64,000 nucleotides of DNA from Billgrantia desiderata (GTDB lineage: Bacteria; Pseudomonadota; Gammaproteobacteria; Pseudomonadales; Halomonadaceae). Positions 11,623-21,088 of the stretch are shown here, piece by piece. The stretch lies in the NCBI GenBank assembly GCA_011742915.1, contig JAAQTN010000003.1, positions 124,001 through 188,000 on the forward strand, written 5' to 3'. The translations under genes and the position numbers were made by a program. Positions within the stretch are counted from its first letter, which is position 1, and each line of letters opens with the position of its first letter. Under the pieces are notes generated by a model. The model was not told the DNA's origin. It ran no database searches and saw only the letters and a list, made by a program, of their open reading frames with translations.

Positions 11623-12468
11623 CTAACGGTAAATCTGATCGAGAAGGGTACCGACCTGGGCCGCCTGCTGATCGAGCGTCCAGGCGAAGCCCAGGTAGGC
11701 GCCGACCATGGCGACGGCGAACAGCGCGAACACGCCCCATACCGGCATGCCGCGACCGCGGTGGCGGCGCCCCGGCATGACGTTGTCGAGCGGCCGGGTC
11801 AGGCTGTCCTCGGTGGTGTCGCTGAGGGCCGCCAACTGGTCGCCGAGGGTGCGCACGATGTGCTCGTACTCCTCGCGGCCGTGGTCCATGACCTTGTAGC
11901 GCCCTTCGAAACCGAGACACAGGCAGAGGTAGATGAACTCCAGCATGTCGCGGTAGCGCTGCGGCTCCTGCTGCAGCCGGGCGAGGATCGAGAAGACCTT
12001 CTCGCCGCCCCAGGTCTCGTTGTGGAAACGCGTCAGCAGCGAGTGCTCGGCCCAACTGCTCTGGTGCCCCCAGGGGGTGCCCATCACTGCCTCGTCGATG
12101 AACGAGCAGAGCACGTAGCGGAAGGCCAGCAGGGTGGGTCGGTCGTAGCCCTGCTCGGTGAGCTCCACCTCGATGGCGGCGATCTCGTCGACCACCTGAC
12201 GGTAGAGCCGATCGAGGTCGCTCATGCCGTCGAGCTGGCGCACCCGCAGCACCATGCCCAGCAGCGAACTGGCGGCGTCGGCCAGCGGGTTGAGGTTGTA
12301 GCCGCGCAGGCGGAACCAGTACTCCTCGTCGGCGTCGAGCTGTTCGGCATGGCTGTGGATAAGCCGCTCCAGCCCGCGCTCGTCGATGCGGTCCTCATGG
12401 CGGGTGGGGGCATAGCGCGCCACGGCGCCAGCCTCGGGTTCGTATCGCGTGGTGGCAAGTTCTTGCAT
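11623..12468 (-). CDS. tssL: TssL (DotU/IcmH) membrane-complex protein
   Basis: TssL joins TssM in the inner-membrane complex and recruits the baseplate. The 281-residue protein has the cytoplasmic DotU domain (about 30-215, with 'YNLNPLADAASSLL' near 55) and a single C-terminal transmembrane helix (about 245-268) with a short periplasmic tail. There is no OmpA/peptidoglycan-binding extension, so anchoring to the wall would have to come from another protein. It begins three bases after tssK and ends eight bases before clpV. Confidence 0.94.
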   Translation of the reverse strand: MQELATTRYEPEAGAVARYAPTRHEDRIDERGLERLIHSHAEQLDADEEYWFRLRGYNLNPLADAASSLLGMVLRVRQLDGMSDLDRLYRQVVDEIAAIEVELTEQGYDRPTLLAFRYVLCSFIDEAVMGTPWGHQSSWAEHSLLTRFHNETWGGEKVFSILARLQQEPQRYRDMLEFIYLCLCLGFEGRYKVMDHGREEYEHIVRTLGDQLAALSDTTEDSLTRPLDNVMPGRRHRGRGMPVWGVFALFAVAMVGAYLGFAWTLDQQAAQVGTLLDQIYR

Positions 12469-12471
12469 GGC

Positions 12472-13806
12472 TTAGCTCCTGATCGCCCAGAACTGCATTT
12501 CGAGCCCGGGGAATTCGCCCGCCACGTGGAAGGCGAAACCGCTGGCACCGTCGAGCATGCTCCAGGCCTGGCTCTGCCGGTCGAGGCGGAAGTAGCTGTA
12601 GCCGGCGTGGTAGGGCAGTTCGCGCGGGGCCACCGGCAGCGGCTCCAGCGGCACGCCGGGCAGCTGCAGGCTGATGAGGTCGCGGATGCGCTCCACGCTG
12701 GCCACCTTGGTCTGCTGCAGGAACAGCTTGCGCAGCCGCTCGTGGGGCATGTCGGCACGCACCGCGAGGATGAAATCGGCGCTTTCGAGCAGGGCCGGAT
12801 CGGCCAGCGGTGCCACCAGCAGGCCGTAGCGGCGTGACTGCAGCTGGATCGCCAGCGCGCGCGGCTCGAGCACGGTGGAGAGCGCCTGACGCAGGCTCTG
12901 CATCAGCATGCGGAAGGCCCGCTCGGGGTGGTCGTGGTCGTAGGCCGGATACTCCGGCGGCAGCCGCGACTCGTCGGTGAAAGTCACCAGTTCACTGGCA
13001 GTTTCCAGCATGGTGGCGAACAGCCGCTCCGGATGCAGATGACCCAGGCGCGCCAGGTGCTGGAAACGCGGCTGGGCGCGGTTGAGCAGCTGCAGCAGCA
13101 TGAAGTCGGAGACGTCGGCCACGCCGGCCTGATGCGGTGAGGCGAGGCGATGGGCGATATTGCGTGCACGCTCGCGCATCAGCCCGGCCATCTCGCCGAC
13201 GAAGCGCTGCAGCACCGGCGCCGCCTGCACGTTGAGCAGCGTGGGGATGAACTGCTCGTCGAGCACCAGGCTGCCGTCGGGACGCCGCTCGTGGATGCGC
13301 GCCACCGCCAGGCAGGTGTAGGCGCTGCGGTCGTCGCGTTCGAGCAGCAGCCTGGGGGCGACCCGGGCGACGTCGAGAATCGCGGTATCGCCGTCGCGGG
13401 AGTGCAGATCGCGCACGCTGCGCTGGGCCAGGCGATAGCGGGTCGGCAGGTCGTCGTCGGGCCAGCGCACCTCGCCCACCGCATCGGTGGCCAGCGGCAG
13501 GCAGAGGTAGACGAGCTGGTTGGCGATACCGGCGTCGTCGATCTCCAGCGGCTGCGGCTCGATGTCGTCGTCGGGCAGCAGAAACGCCGTACCGTCGGGC
13601 ATCACGCCGCTGGCACGGCTGATGGCGATGCGTCCGAAGCTCAGGTATTCGGCGTTGAGTTCCAAGGTCTGGAAGCCGTACAGGGCGTGGCTGATGCCGC
13701 GCAGGCGCGCCTCGAGCAGGCCCTCGAGGCTGCGCTGCTGCTGCTGGAAGTGCTGGGGCTTGATGAACAGCCCCTCGCTCCATACCACTCGGTTGCGGCT
13801 GGCCAT
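12472..13806 (-). CDS. tssK: TssK baseplate protein
   Basis: TssK links the TssEFG baseplate to the membrane complex. The 444-residue length is normal, and the N-terminal signature 'VVWSEGLFIKPQHFQQQ' (about residues 7-23) is the family hallmark. The start ATG overlaps the tssJ stop codon as ATGA, and tssL follows after three bases, giving the fixed tssJKL order. No unusual feature was seen. Confidence 0.95.
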   Translation of the reverse strand: MASRNRVVWSEGLFIKPQHFQQQQRSLEGLLEARLRGISHALYGFQTLELNAEYLSFGRIAISRASGVMPDGTAFLLPDDDIEPQPLEIDDAGIANQLVYLCLPLATDAVGEVRWPDDDLPTRYRLAQRSVRDLHSRDGDTAILDVARVAPRLLLERDDRSAYTCLAVARIHERRPDGSLVLDEQFIPTLLNVQAAPVLQRFVGEMAGLMRERARNIAHRLASPHQAGVADVSDFMLLQLLNRAQPRFQHLARLGHLHPERLFATMLETASELVTFTDESRLPPEYPAYDHDHPERAFRMLMQSLRQALSTVLEPRALAIQLQSRRYGLLVAPLADPALLESADFILAVRADMPHERLRKLFLQQTKVASVERIRDLISLQLPGVPLEPLPVAPRELPYHAGYSYFRLDRQSQAWSMLDGASGFAFHVAGEFPGLEMQFWAIRS

Positions 13807-14360
13807 CAGTCTTCCTTCCTCAGCTCGGCCTCGTCGGCGCGCAGATGCACCAGCAGGTGGTAGTCCTCACTGCGCGAGGCGACCCGCACCACCTTCTTCC
13901 ATTCGGTCTGGTCGGGGTTGTTGTAGAAGGCGATCAGCCCGATGTAGCGGGTCTCCTCATCGATGTCGAACGGCTCGTAGAACTTCCACTGCCCCGGCAG
14001 CAGGGTGAAGTCGTCATGCGACAGATAGTTGGTGCCCAGGGCGCCTTCCAGGTCGTTGAGCAGCTGCTGGTGGTCGGCCGCCATCAGCATCGAGTCGTCC
14101 TTGAGCTGCAGGATCTGGAAGCGCAGCGGCGTGCCCTCGCCCTCGAAGTTGGGATTGACGTCGGGCTCGGCGAGCATGGCCAGGTCGACTCGGGTCGGGC
14201 GGTCTTCGGGGTGGCCCACCGGGATCGAGGGATCGCGGATCACCTGCCAGGTCTTGCCGATGGTGGTACAGCCGCTGAGAACCAGCGCCAGCAGCAGCAC
14301 CGCCAGCCAGCTCAAGGTGCGCCCCGAGGCCTTGCTTGCGCGCAAAAGTCTTGTACTCAT
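13806..14360 (-). CDS. tssJ: TssJ outer-membrane lipoprotein
   Basis: TssJ is the outer-membrane lipoprotein that binds the periplasmic end of TssM. The 184-residue protein has a lipoprotein signal peptide with lipobox 'LVLSGC' (Cys about residue 31) after a hydrophobic run, then the beta-sandwich domain. The residue after the Cys is Thr, which permits outer-membrane sorting. I chose the ATG giving 'MSTRLLRASK' because upstream in-frame sequence belongs to the FHA gene's region. It starts 26 bases after the FHA gene and overlaps tssK. Confidence 0.92.
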   Translation of the reverse strand: MSTRLLRASKASGRTLSWLAVLLLALVLSGCTTIGKTWQVIRDPSIPVGHPEDRPTRVDLAMLAEPDVNPNFEGEGTPLRFQILQLKDDSMLMAADHQQLLNDLEGALGTNYLSHDDFTLLPGQWKFYEPFDIDEETRYIGLIAFYNNPDQTEWKKVVRVASRSEDYHLLVHLRADEAELRKED

Positions 14361-14386
14361 GTTTCCTGCGTCCCGTCTTGTTGTGT

Positions 14387-15772
14387 TCACTTGGCTTCGC
14401 GCTGCTGACGTCGCACCGATTGGTCGTAGGCCTGCTCGAACACCTCCCAGAACAGCTTGGCGAAGCCCTGCTGACGGCCGGAGTTGAGCTCCTGGTAGTA
14501 ATGGCGATACATCTCCCACGCCCAGCTGCCCTCGTCGTCGAGGCGGTTGCCGGCACCGCGGTAGGCGTGGAAGCGCTTGAGCAGGGCATCCGGAGCGAAG
14601 GCGTCGAGGATCGCCTGCAGCGCCTCGCCGATGGCCTCCTCCACCGCCGCCTGGTGCTGCCCCTGATGGGTCAGGCACTCGGTGACGGCCGCCGGTGCCG
14701 AGAGGTGCACCGGACTGCGGCGGGCGGAGAACAGCGTCTCCACGGTGTCGCGGTAGGGTTGACCCAGGCGCAGCGGGTTGTCCTCGATCGGCTGCAGGCG
14801 GCGGTCGCGCAGCGGATAGCGGCTGTCGTCCTGGGCACGGTGCAGCGCCTGCAGGCCTTCGATGGCGGCGCGCAGGGTCTGGCCGGCCTCGGCCAGGAAG
14901 TTCTGCTGCTCTTCGCTGTCGGCAAAGCGCAGCTCGGCGCCCAGTGCGCGCAGCAGCGGATCGCTGCCGACGGAGCCGGCGCCGACCGGCACGCTGTCCT
15001 GCCAGCGCTCCTCGAGCTGTTCGCCTACCGAGCGTTCCAGGTCGTCCAGCAGCCCTTCGTCCATTTCCCGGTTCATCTTGGTGTCTTCCTCGTATCGTCG
15101 ATTGGTCGGCGCCGCTGCGCGCCACTCCAGAGAGCCGTGCTGTCCCGTGTCGCCATGCCGCTGCTCGGCCAGCACGCCGAGCAGCGCATCGTCATCGCCT
15201 TGCGCCGCATCATGCTCGTGAGCCAGGGCCGTGAGCGGATCGCGCTGGCTGGCGCCGGGCGTGGCCTCGCCCAGGGCTTCCAGCGGGTCGTCGCGACGCG
15301 GCGGCGGAAAGGCGGCCGAGGGCGCGGCCCGGTAAGGCACCACGCCCTGCTCCGCCAGCACCTCCTGCTCGTCGTCGACCAGCGCGGCAAGCGGCTGGGC
15401 GCCGGGCAAGCCGGCCTGACGGTCGCCCAGATGCACGCGCACCCGGTACTCGCCAATCCCCAGCTCGTCGCCATCGCGCAGGGCGACCCGACGATCGCGG
15501 CCCAGCGGCAGCGTGGCTTGATTGATGAAGGTGTGGCCGCTGCGGTCGATCAGGCAGAACTGGCCGTCGGCCCGGCGGATCTCGGCATGGGCCGGGCGGA
15601 TCCGCCCGGCGTGGTCCTGCAGCAGCCAGTCATCGCTCTCGGCGCTGCCCAGGGTGCCCCCCGAGGCCGCAAATACGTAGCTGCTGGTGGAGCGCCCCTC
15701 GAGCCGTTCGCTGTTGAGCACCACCAGGGTGACGGCGCTGGCGGCGGCCTGGGGACGGGAAAGATACGTCAT
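14387..15772 (-). CDS. tagH: FHA-domain T6SS regulatory protein (Fha/TagH type)
   Basis: The 461-residue protein has an N-terminal FHA phosphothreonine-binding domain (about residues 15-115; 'RPAHAEI' and 'GHTFINQATLPLG' are the ligand-loop region), a low-complexity Ala/Asp/Glu linker (about 125-230), and a helical C-terminal T6SS-specific domain ('DDEGSWAWEMYRHYYQE' near 425). FHA proteins are used in post-translational control of some T6SSs through a Ser/Thr kinase and phosphatase, but no such kinase or phosphatase gene is seen in this window. It begins four bases after tssG. Confidence 0.88.
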   Translation of the reverse strand: MTYLSRPQAAASAVTLVVLNSERLEGRSTSSYVFAASGGTLGSAESDDWLLQDHAGRIRPAHAEIRRADGQFCLIDRSGHTFINQATLPLGRDRRVALRDGDELGIGEYRVRVHLGDRQAGLPGAQPLAALVDDEQEVLAEQGVVPYRAAPSAAFPPPRRDDPLEALGEATPGASQRDPLTALAHEHDAAQGDDDALLGVLAEQRHGDTGQHGSLEWRAAAPTNRRYEEDTKMNREMDEGLLDDLERSVGEQLEERWQDSVPVGAGSVGSDPLLRALGAELRFADSEEQQNFLAEAGQTLRAAIEGLQALHRAQDDSRYPLRDRRLQPIEDNPLRLGQPYRDTVETLFSARRSPVHLSAPAAVTECLTHQGQHQAAVEEAIGEALQAILDAFAPDALLKRFHAYRGAGNRLDDEGSWAWEMYRHYYQELNSGRQQGFAKLFWEVFEQAYDQSVRRQQREAK

Positions 15773-15776
15773 CGCG

Positions 15777-16796
15777 TTACCCTGTCATCTGAATGCGCAC
15801 CCGGCGCCGCCCTGCGGCGGCACCGGCTTGGGGATTGACGAAAGTGGTCCAGCCGAGCTGGCAGCAGCCGTGGTCGCCAAGACGCATGGGCTGTACGGCG
15901 CTCTCCAGCAGTTCCAGTTCGAGGTCGTAGGCCAGCGGCTCGCGCAGCACGAAGCTGACCAGGGTCTTGAGCGGCGCATGTTCGCGGCCGTCGGGCAGGA
16001 AGTCGCGGAAACGCGCCAGGCTGAGCCCCTGCAGGCACAGGGCGAACTTGCCGCCCACGTCGGCGACCCGCTCGCCGGCCACCATGTCCTCGCCCAGGGT
16101 CATGGCGCCGAGGCCGGTGCGGCTGCGCTGATCCTCGGGAATCTCGACCCAGCGGTGCACCCACTGCTCGACGCTCACGTCGTCGAGGTCGAAGCAGTGG
16201 CCGACCACGCTCTCGACCACCTCGGGCGAGCGCGAGCGCCCCGCCAGCAGGCCGGCATAGGCGAGCATCTTGCCCCAGTTGATCGGCGTCTCGCCGCGCA
16301 GCTCCTCGTCGGCCAGCCCCACCAGGGCGAACACCGCGGCGGAGAAGCCGTCGCTGGCGCCGTCCTGGTAGCGCACGTAGTGGCGATACTTGCGCCAGCT
16401 GCGATGCACCAGGGTCAGCAGGCGGTGGTTAAAGAAGTCGAGGAAATCGCGGGCCACCCCTTCGTGGTGGGCCGCCTCGTGGGCCAGCGATTCCAGGTAG
16501 TAGCCGGGCAGCGGCGACTGGGCCCCCTGCAGGCCGAAGAAACTGACTTCCAGCGCGTATTCGCCGCTCGGGCGGGACTCCAGCGCCACCACGTCGCTGC
16601 CAGGGAAGCCCAGCGACGCCGAGGCGCTGAAGCGCACTCGCTCGCGGCCGGGATGCACATCGGCCACGCGCTCGAGATCGTCTTCATGGTGACGATGCAG
16701 CAGCTCGACGAGCTGGTAGAAATCGTAGCGCCGGGCCCCCTCGATCAGGGCCAGCGGCGCTAGATCAGGGGTTGTTGGCCCGACTGTAAGGTCCAT
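15777..16796 (-). CDS. tssG: TssG baseplate protein
   Basis: TssG forms the T6SS baseplate wedge with TssE, TssF and TssK. The 339-residue protein has the usual opening, 'RRYDFYQLVELLHR' (about residues 21-34), and the conserved 'FFGLQGAQSPLPGYYLE' segment near residues 86-102. The ATG chosen overlaps the end of tssF by 37 bases; a much longer in-frame reading is possible but would run through tssF and lacks conserved sequence. The FHA gene follows after four bases. Confidence 0.92.
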   Translation of the reverse strand: MDLTVGPTTPDLAPLALIEGARRYDFYQLVELLHRHHEDDLERVADVHPGRERVRFSASASLGFPGSDVVALESRPSGEYALEVSFFGLQGAQSPLPGYYLESLAHEAAHHEGVARDFLDFFNHRLLTLVHRSWRKYRHYVRYQDGASDGFSAAVFALVGLADEELRGETPINWGKMLAYAGLLAGRSRSPEVVESVVGHCFDLDDVSVEQWVHRWVEIPEDQRSRTGLGAMTLGEDMVAGERVADVGGKFALCLQGLSLARFRDFLPDGREHAPLKTLVSFVLREPLAYDLELELLESAVQPMRLGDHGCCQLGWTTFVNPQAGAAAGRRRVRIQMTG

Positions 16797-18523
16797 GCGT
16801 AACGTTCCTGGTTGTGACGATTGACGACGTGGAGTTCGTGGAACGAATTGATGCTGGCGTAGAGCGAGAAGAATCGTGCCAGCACGCTGCCGAACAGATA
16901 GAGGCTGCCCTCGTCGCCGAAGGCCTCCTGATCCAGGGTCATCACCGAGCGCAGGCCGCGTACCGGCAGACCACGCTTGAGTCGGTCGATGGAGCGGGTC
17001 TCGATGTTCAGCACACCGGCGAGACGCTTCTGCGACACCCGCTCGGCCTGACGGTCGACCAGGGCGCGGAAGTCGTAGGCGCGCAGCACCGAGCACAGCG
17101 CATCGCGCTCGAGCAGCGACAGATAGTTGAGCGAGAGGTTGGAAATCAGCGTCCACAGCAGGCTGCCGTCCAGGGTCGGACGCAGCGCCGGGGTGGGCCG
17201 GGTGATGTTGCGATAGGCGGCAAACACCGGGCTGGTGTCGGTGGAAGCGATGATGTCGCCTACCGCCAGACGCTCGGGCAGGGTGCGGTTGCTGCAGGTC
17301 AGGCGCAGCGAGATGGTCTCGCGCATGCCGACGCAGGCCTGCTCGTCGCCGCGCACGAAGGCGATGTCGTGGTCGAAGCCGTCGCCGCGCAGGCTGTCGC
17401 GCACCCGCACCCGGAAGTAGCGCGCCTCGCGGCCGCGGTCACGCTCGATCTGATGCTGGAAGCTCTCGAACGGCACGTACTGACGCGGCTCGCCGCGCAT
17501 CTTGCCGCTGTCGCCCTCCAGCCAGCCCTGTACCGCATCGACGCTGAACACCTCGTAGTGCTCCGCCGCGCGGCTGCTGGGGCGAATGCGGTACTCGCTG
17601 CGCTCGCCGTTGAGATCGATGGGGTCGGCGTCGTGGCTGAACAGGTTGATCGCCGGGGCGCAATAGAGCGCCAGGTGTTCGTCGCGAACCTTGGCGTCCG
17701 CCGGCAGCGTACGCGAGAAGACGAAGCGCAGCACGATGCGCGAGGCCTGGCGCGGAGGCAGCAGGCGGCCGAGCCCCATCAGATCGACGAAGTGGAAGGC
17801 CTCGGGAAAGCACAGGTACTCCTGCAGGATGCGATAGCCCTGATGCACGTTGCGCGGATAGGGCAGCAGCGCATGCTCGCGCTCGAAACCCACCGGAGCG
17901 AGCATGTCGCGGGGCAGCGGTACCACGGCGCCGTCGATCTCCAGCTCCAGGCGCGACAGGTAGTGGCCCAGCCACAGGTAGAGCGTGCGTGCGGTATAGC
18001 CACCGCCGCCCAGGTGCAGACGCAGGTTGTCGATGCCCAGCGCATCCAGCGACTGATCGCCGTCCACGTCGAGGGCCAGCTCGACGATGGAGGATTCGCG
18101 AGAGTGTCGCGCCTCCACGCCGGCATGCATCAGCGGGTAGAGCGCCACGTCGTGGCAGATACGGAAGCGACAGGCGGTGCCGTCGATGGGCCGCGCCGCC
18201 AGGGTGGTGCCGGCGGGCACTTCCTGACGTCCGCTGAGAGCCCCCTTGTTGGGCGTGAACTGCATGATCGTCATGCTCGGCACCGGGCGCAGATAGTTGG
18301 GCCACAGCATGGAGATCAGCGAGTGGGTGAGTTCGGGGAACTCGTCCTCGACCTTCTCGCGCATGCGTCCGGTGAGAAAGGCGAAGCCTTCCAGCAGCCG
18401 CTCGACGTCCGGGTCCGTGCTGCGCTCGGAGAGGAAACGGCTGAGGCCGGGGTTGGCCTCGGCGAACTCCCGCCCCTGCAGCTTCAGGTAATCGAGCTCA
18501 TCCCGGTAATAACGATTGAGCAT
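16760..18523 (-). CDS. tssF: TssF baseplate protein
   Basis: TssF is the largest baseplate wedge subunit. The 587-residue protein starts with the hallmark 'YYRDELDYLKLQGREFA' and contains 'SMLWPNYLRPVPSMTI' near residues 72-87, both conserved in the family. It lies 41 bases after tssE, and its last 37 bases overlap the start of tssG. Length and sequence are regular. Confidence 0.95.
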   Translation of the reverse strand: MLNRYYRDELDYLKLQGREFAEANPGLSRFLSERSTDPDVERLLEGFAFLTGRMREKVEDEFPELTHSLISMLWPNYLRPVPSMTIMQFTPNKGALSGRQEVPAGTTLAARPIDGTACRFRICHDVALYPLMHAGVEARHSRESSIVELALDVDGDQSLDALGIDNLRLHLGGGGYTARTLYLWLGHYLSRLELEIDGAVVPLPRDMLAPVGFEREHALLPYPRNVHQGYRILQEYLCFPEAFHFVDLMGLGRLLPPRQASRIVLRFVFSRTLPADAKVRDEHLALYCAPAINLFSHDADPIDLNGERSEYRIRPSSRAAEHYEVFSVDAVQGWLEGDSGKMRGEPRQYVPFESFQHQIERDRGREARYFRVRVRDSLRGDGFDHDIAFVRGDEQACVGMRETISLRLTCSNRTLPERLAVGDIIASTDTSPVFAAYRNITRPTPALRPTLDGSLLWTLISNLSLNYLSLLERDALCSVLRAYDFRALVDRQAERVSQKRLAGVLNIETRSIDRLKRGLPVRGLRSVMTLDQEAFGDEGSLYLFGSVLARFFSLYASINSFHELHVVNRHNQERYAWTLQSGQQPLI

Positions 18524-18564
18524 GCACGCCTCGCTTCCTGGCTGGGGCTAATCGGCTTGGGTAC

Positions 18565-18996
18565 TCAGTTCAGGCACTGGTAGCGTTTGTCGTTGAGCAA
18601 TAGATCGATGGTGGCCTGGCCCTGGTCGCGACCGAGATCCACCGTGGCGTGCACCTGGAAGCGCAGCTGCAAGGGGTCGCTGCCGCGCGGCAGCGACTCC
18701 ACCTCCACCTGCCGCACGCGCGGCTCGAAGCGCTCGATGCACTGACGAATGGCGCGCTGGATGTTGCGCTCCAGGTCGAGCACGCCGATGGTCGCGTCGT
18801 TGAAGTCGAGGAGCCCCAGCTCCGGGGCACATTCGCTGTGCCCCGGGTGGCTGTTGAGCAGATCGACCAGATGGCGCTTGATGGACTCGACGATCTCGGC
18901 AAGGCTCGCCTCGGCGCCGCTGGCTTCCGGTCGCTCGGGAGTCGCCAGACGCTCGAACAGCCGGTTGCCGAGCACGCCGCCACGGTGGATCGTCAT
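18565..18996 (-). CDS. tssE: TssE gp25-like baseplate protein
   Basis: TssE is the gp25-like baseplate component where sheath assembly begins. The 143-residue protein has 'LFERL' near the N-terminus and the gp25 core with an 'ERFEPRV' element (about residues 89-95), which contains the conserved E-P-R triad used for sheath initiation. It lies 15 bases after tssC. No unusual feature was seen. Confidence 0.93.
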   Translation of the reverse strand: MTIHRGGVLGNRLFERLATPERPEASGAEASLAEIVESIKRHLVDLLNSHPGHSECAPELGLLDFNDATIGVLDLERNIQRAIRQCIERFEPRVRQVEVESLPRGSDPLQLRFQVHATVDLGRDQGQATIDLLLNDKRYQCLN

Positions 18997-19011
18997 GGCC
19001 GCGTCCTCCCC

Positions 19012-20493
19012 TTACTCCTTGTCCAGACGGCCCACCAGTGACAGCTCGAAGTTGGCGCCCATGTACTTGAAGTGCGGGCGCACCGCCATGGAGACCTGAT
19101 ACCAGCCCGGATCGCCCTCGACGTCGGAGACCTGGATCGAGGCGGCGCGCAGCGGACGACGGCTGCGCACTTCGGCCGGCGGGTTCTCCTGGTCGGCGAC
19201 GTACTGGCGAATCCACACGTTGAGCTCGCGCTCGAGATCCTGGCGCTCCTTCCAGGAGCCGATCTGCTCGCGCTGCAGCACTTTGATGTAGTGAGCCAGG
19301 CGGTTGATGATGAACATGTAGGGCAACTGGGTGCCGAGCTTGTAGTTGGTCTCGGCGGCCTTGCCCTCGGGGGTGTTGGGGAAGACCTTGGGCTTCTGCA
19401 CCGAGTTGGCCGAGAAGAAGGCGGCGTTGTCGCTGCCCTTGCGCATGGTCAGCGAGATGAAGCCCTCTTCGGCCATCTCGAACTCACGGCGGTCGGTGAC
19501 CAGCACCTCGGTGGGAATCTTGGCCTGCAGCTGGCCCAGCGCCTCGTAGGTGTGTACCGGCAGGTTCTCCACCGCACCGCCGCTCTGCGGGCCGATGATG
19601 TTGGGGCACCAGCGGTACTTGGCGAAGCTGTCGGTGAGGCGCTCGGCGAGCAGGTAGGCGGTGTTGCCCCACAGATAATGCTCGTGGCTCTCGCTGACCG
19701 TCTCGCGGTAGTGGAAGGTCTTGACCGGGTTCTCCACCGGGTCGTAGGGCATGCGCAGCAGGAAGCGCGGCGCGGTGAGCCCCAGGTAGCGGGCATCCTC
19801 GGACTCGCGCAGGCTGCGCCAGCGGGCGTACTTGGGCCCCTCGAAGATCGCCTTGAAGTCCTTGATGTTGGGCAGCTCCTGGAAGCTGTCGATGCCGAAG
19901 AAGCTCGGCGCCACCGAGGAGAGGAACGGTGCGTGGGCCATGGCGCCCACCGCAGCGGTGAACTGCAGCAGCTTGATGTCGGGGGTCGAGGGCGAGAAGT
20001 CGTAGTTGCCGATGATGGCGCCTACCGGCTCACCGCCGAACTGACCGTACTCGGCCGCATACACGTGCTGGTAGAGCCCGCTCTGGCTGAGCTCCGGCGC
20101 GAACTCGAAGTCCTCCAGCAGCTCCTCCTTGGTGGCGTGCAGCAGGTCGAGCTTGATGTTCTGGCGGAAGTCGGTGCGATCGACCAGCAGCTTGAGCCCG
20201 CGCCAGGCCGATTCGATCTGCTGGAAGCCGCGGTCGTGCAGGATCTCGTCGACCTGACTGCCGATCTTGCGGTCGAGCTCGACGATCATGCGGTCCACCA
20301 CCGCCTTGTTGACCTGCGGTGCCGCATCGTCGCTGCGCAGCAGCTCGGCAATGAAGGCGGCCACGCCCTGCTTGGCGATGTCGTAACCGTCCTCGGACGG
20401 CGCCAGGCGGGTCTGCGCCATCACCTGATCGAGAAGGGAACCCTCGGCCTGGGCCTCGGCGGCCTGCCCCTGCGTCTGTGCCATTTCGCTCAT
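19012..20493 (-). CDS. tssC: TssC (VipB) large contractile-sheath subunit
   Basis: TssC makes up the bulk of the contractile sheath with TssB. The 493-residue length is standard. Recognisable stretches include 'ESAWRGLKLLVDRTDF' (about residues 92-107), 'GAIIGNYDF' (about 158) and 'RPHFKYMGANFELSLVGRLDK' variants at the very end, which is the typical C-terminus of the family. It begins 85 bases after tssB and is followed by tssE. Identification is secure. Confidence 0.97.
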   Translation of the reverse strand: MSEMAQTQGQAAEAQAEGSLLDQVMAQTRLAPSEDGYDIAKQGVAAFIAELLRSDDAAPQVNKAVVDRMIVELDRKIGSQVDEILHDRGFQQIESAWRGLKLLVDRTDFRQNIKLDLLHATKEELLEDFEFAPELSQSGLYQHVYAAEYGQFGGEPVGAIIGNYDFSPSTPDIKLLQFTAAVGAMAHAPFLSSVAPSFFGIDSFQELPNIKDFKAIFEGPKYARWRSLRESEDARYLGLTAPRFLLRMPYDPVENPVKTFHYRETVSESHEHYLWGNTAYLLAERLTDSFAKYRWCPNIIGPQSGGAVENLPVHTYEALGQLQAKIPTEVLVTDRREFEMAEEGFISLTMRKGSDNAAFFSANSVQKPKVFPNTPEGKAAETNYKLGTQLPYMFIINRLAHYIKVLQREQIGSWKERQDLERELNVWIRQYVADQENPPAEVRSRRPLRAASIQVSDVEGDPGWYQVSMAVRPHFKYMGANFELSLVGRLDKE

Positions 20494-20578
20494 TGTACGT
20501 GCCTCGAATCTTTTGCCTGGCCGGGAACGTCATGCGCATGTCGGCGCGCTCCCGGAATGCCTCAGTGACGCTGGAGCC

Positions 20579-21088
20579 TCAGCTCTCGGCGTCGTCGCGA
20601 GTGTCCAGCAGCTCGAGTTCGGCGAGCAGCTGCGTGCGCGCTTCGTCGCTCTCCATCAGCTTCTGCAGCTGGTCACGGAATGCCGGCACGTTGCCCAGCG
20701 GCCCCTTGAGCGCCACCAGCGCCTCGCGCAGCTCGACCAGCTTGCGCAGCTCGGGCACCTGGCGTGCCACGCTGTCGGGGGTGAAGTCCTCGAGCGACTT
20801 GAATTCGAGATTGACCGGCAGGTCGCCGGCGTTCTCGCCCTCCTCGAGGCGATTGGGCACGCTGGCCGTCAGGCTGAGACCGGCCTCGCGCATTACCGAC
20901 TTGAAGTTGTTCTTGTCCACCGAGAGCTTTTCGCGCGCCTCGATCGGCGTGGCCTCGGCACCGCCCTTGAAGTCGCCTACCACCAGCAGCTTGAGCGGCA
21001 GCTCGGTTTCCGCCTGCTGGTCGCCGGTAGCCGGCACGTACTTGATGTTGATGCGCTCTTTCGGCGCAACGGTTCCTTCCTTCGCCAT
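20579..21088 (-). CDS. tssB: TssB (VipA) small contractile-sheath subunit
   Basis: TssB pairs with TssC in the sheath and carries the element recognised by ClpV. The 169-residue protein has the classic opening, 'ERINIKYVPATGDQQAE' (about 11-27), then 'ELPLKLLVVGDF' (about 28-39). The ATG chosen gives 'MAKEGTVAPKERI' and has a GA-rich ribosome site just upstream ('GGGAGCTTC' reading toward the gene); a longer in-frame reading has no conserved residues. It is the first gene of the T6SS operon, so the operon promoter should lie in the 21089-21550 spacer. Confidence 0.96.
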   Translation of the reverse strand: MAKEGTVAPKERINIKYVPATGDQQAETELPLKLLVVGDFKGGAEATPIEAREKLSVDKNNFKSVMREAGLSLTASVPNRLEEGENAGDLPVNLEFKSLEDFTPDSVARQVPELRKLVELREALVALKGPLGNVPAFRDQLQKLMESDEARTQLLAELELLDTRDDAES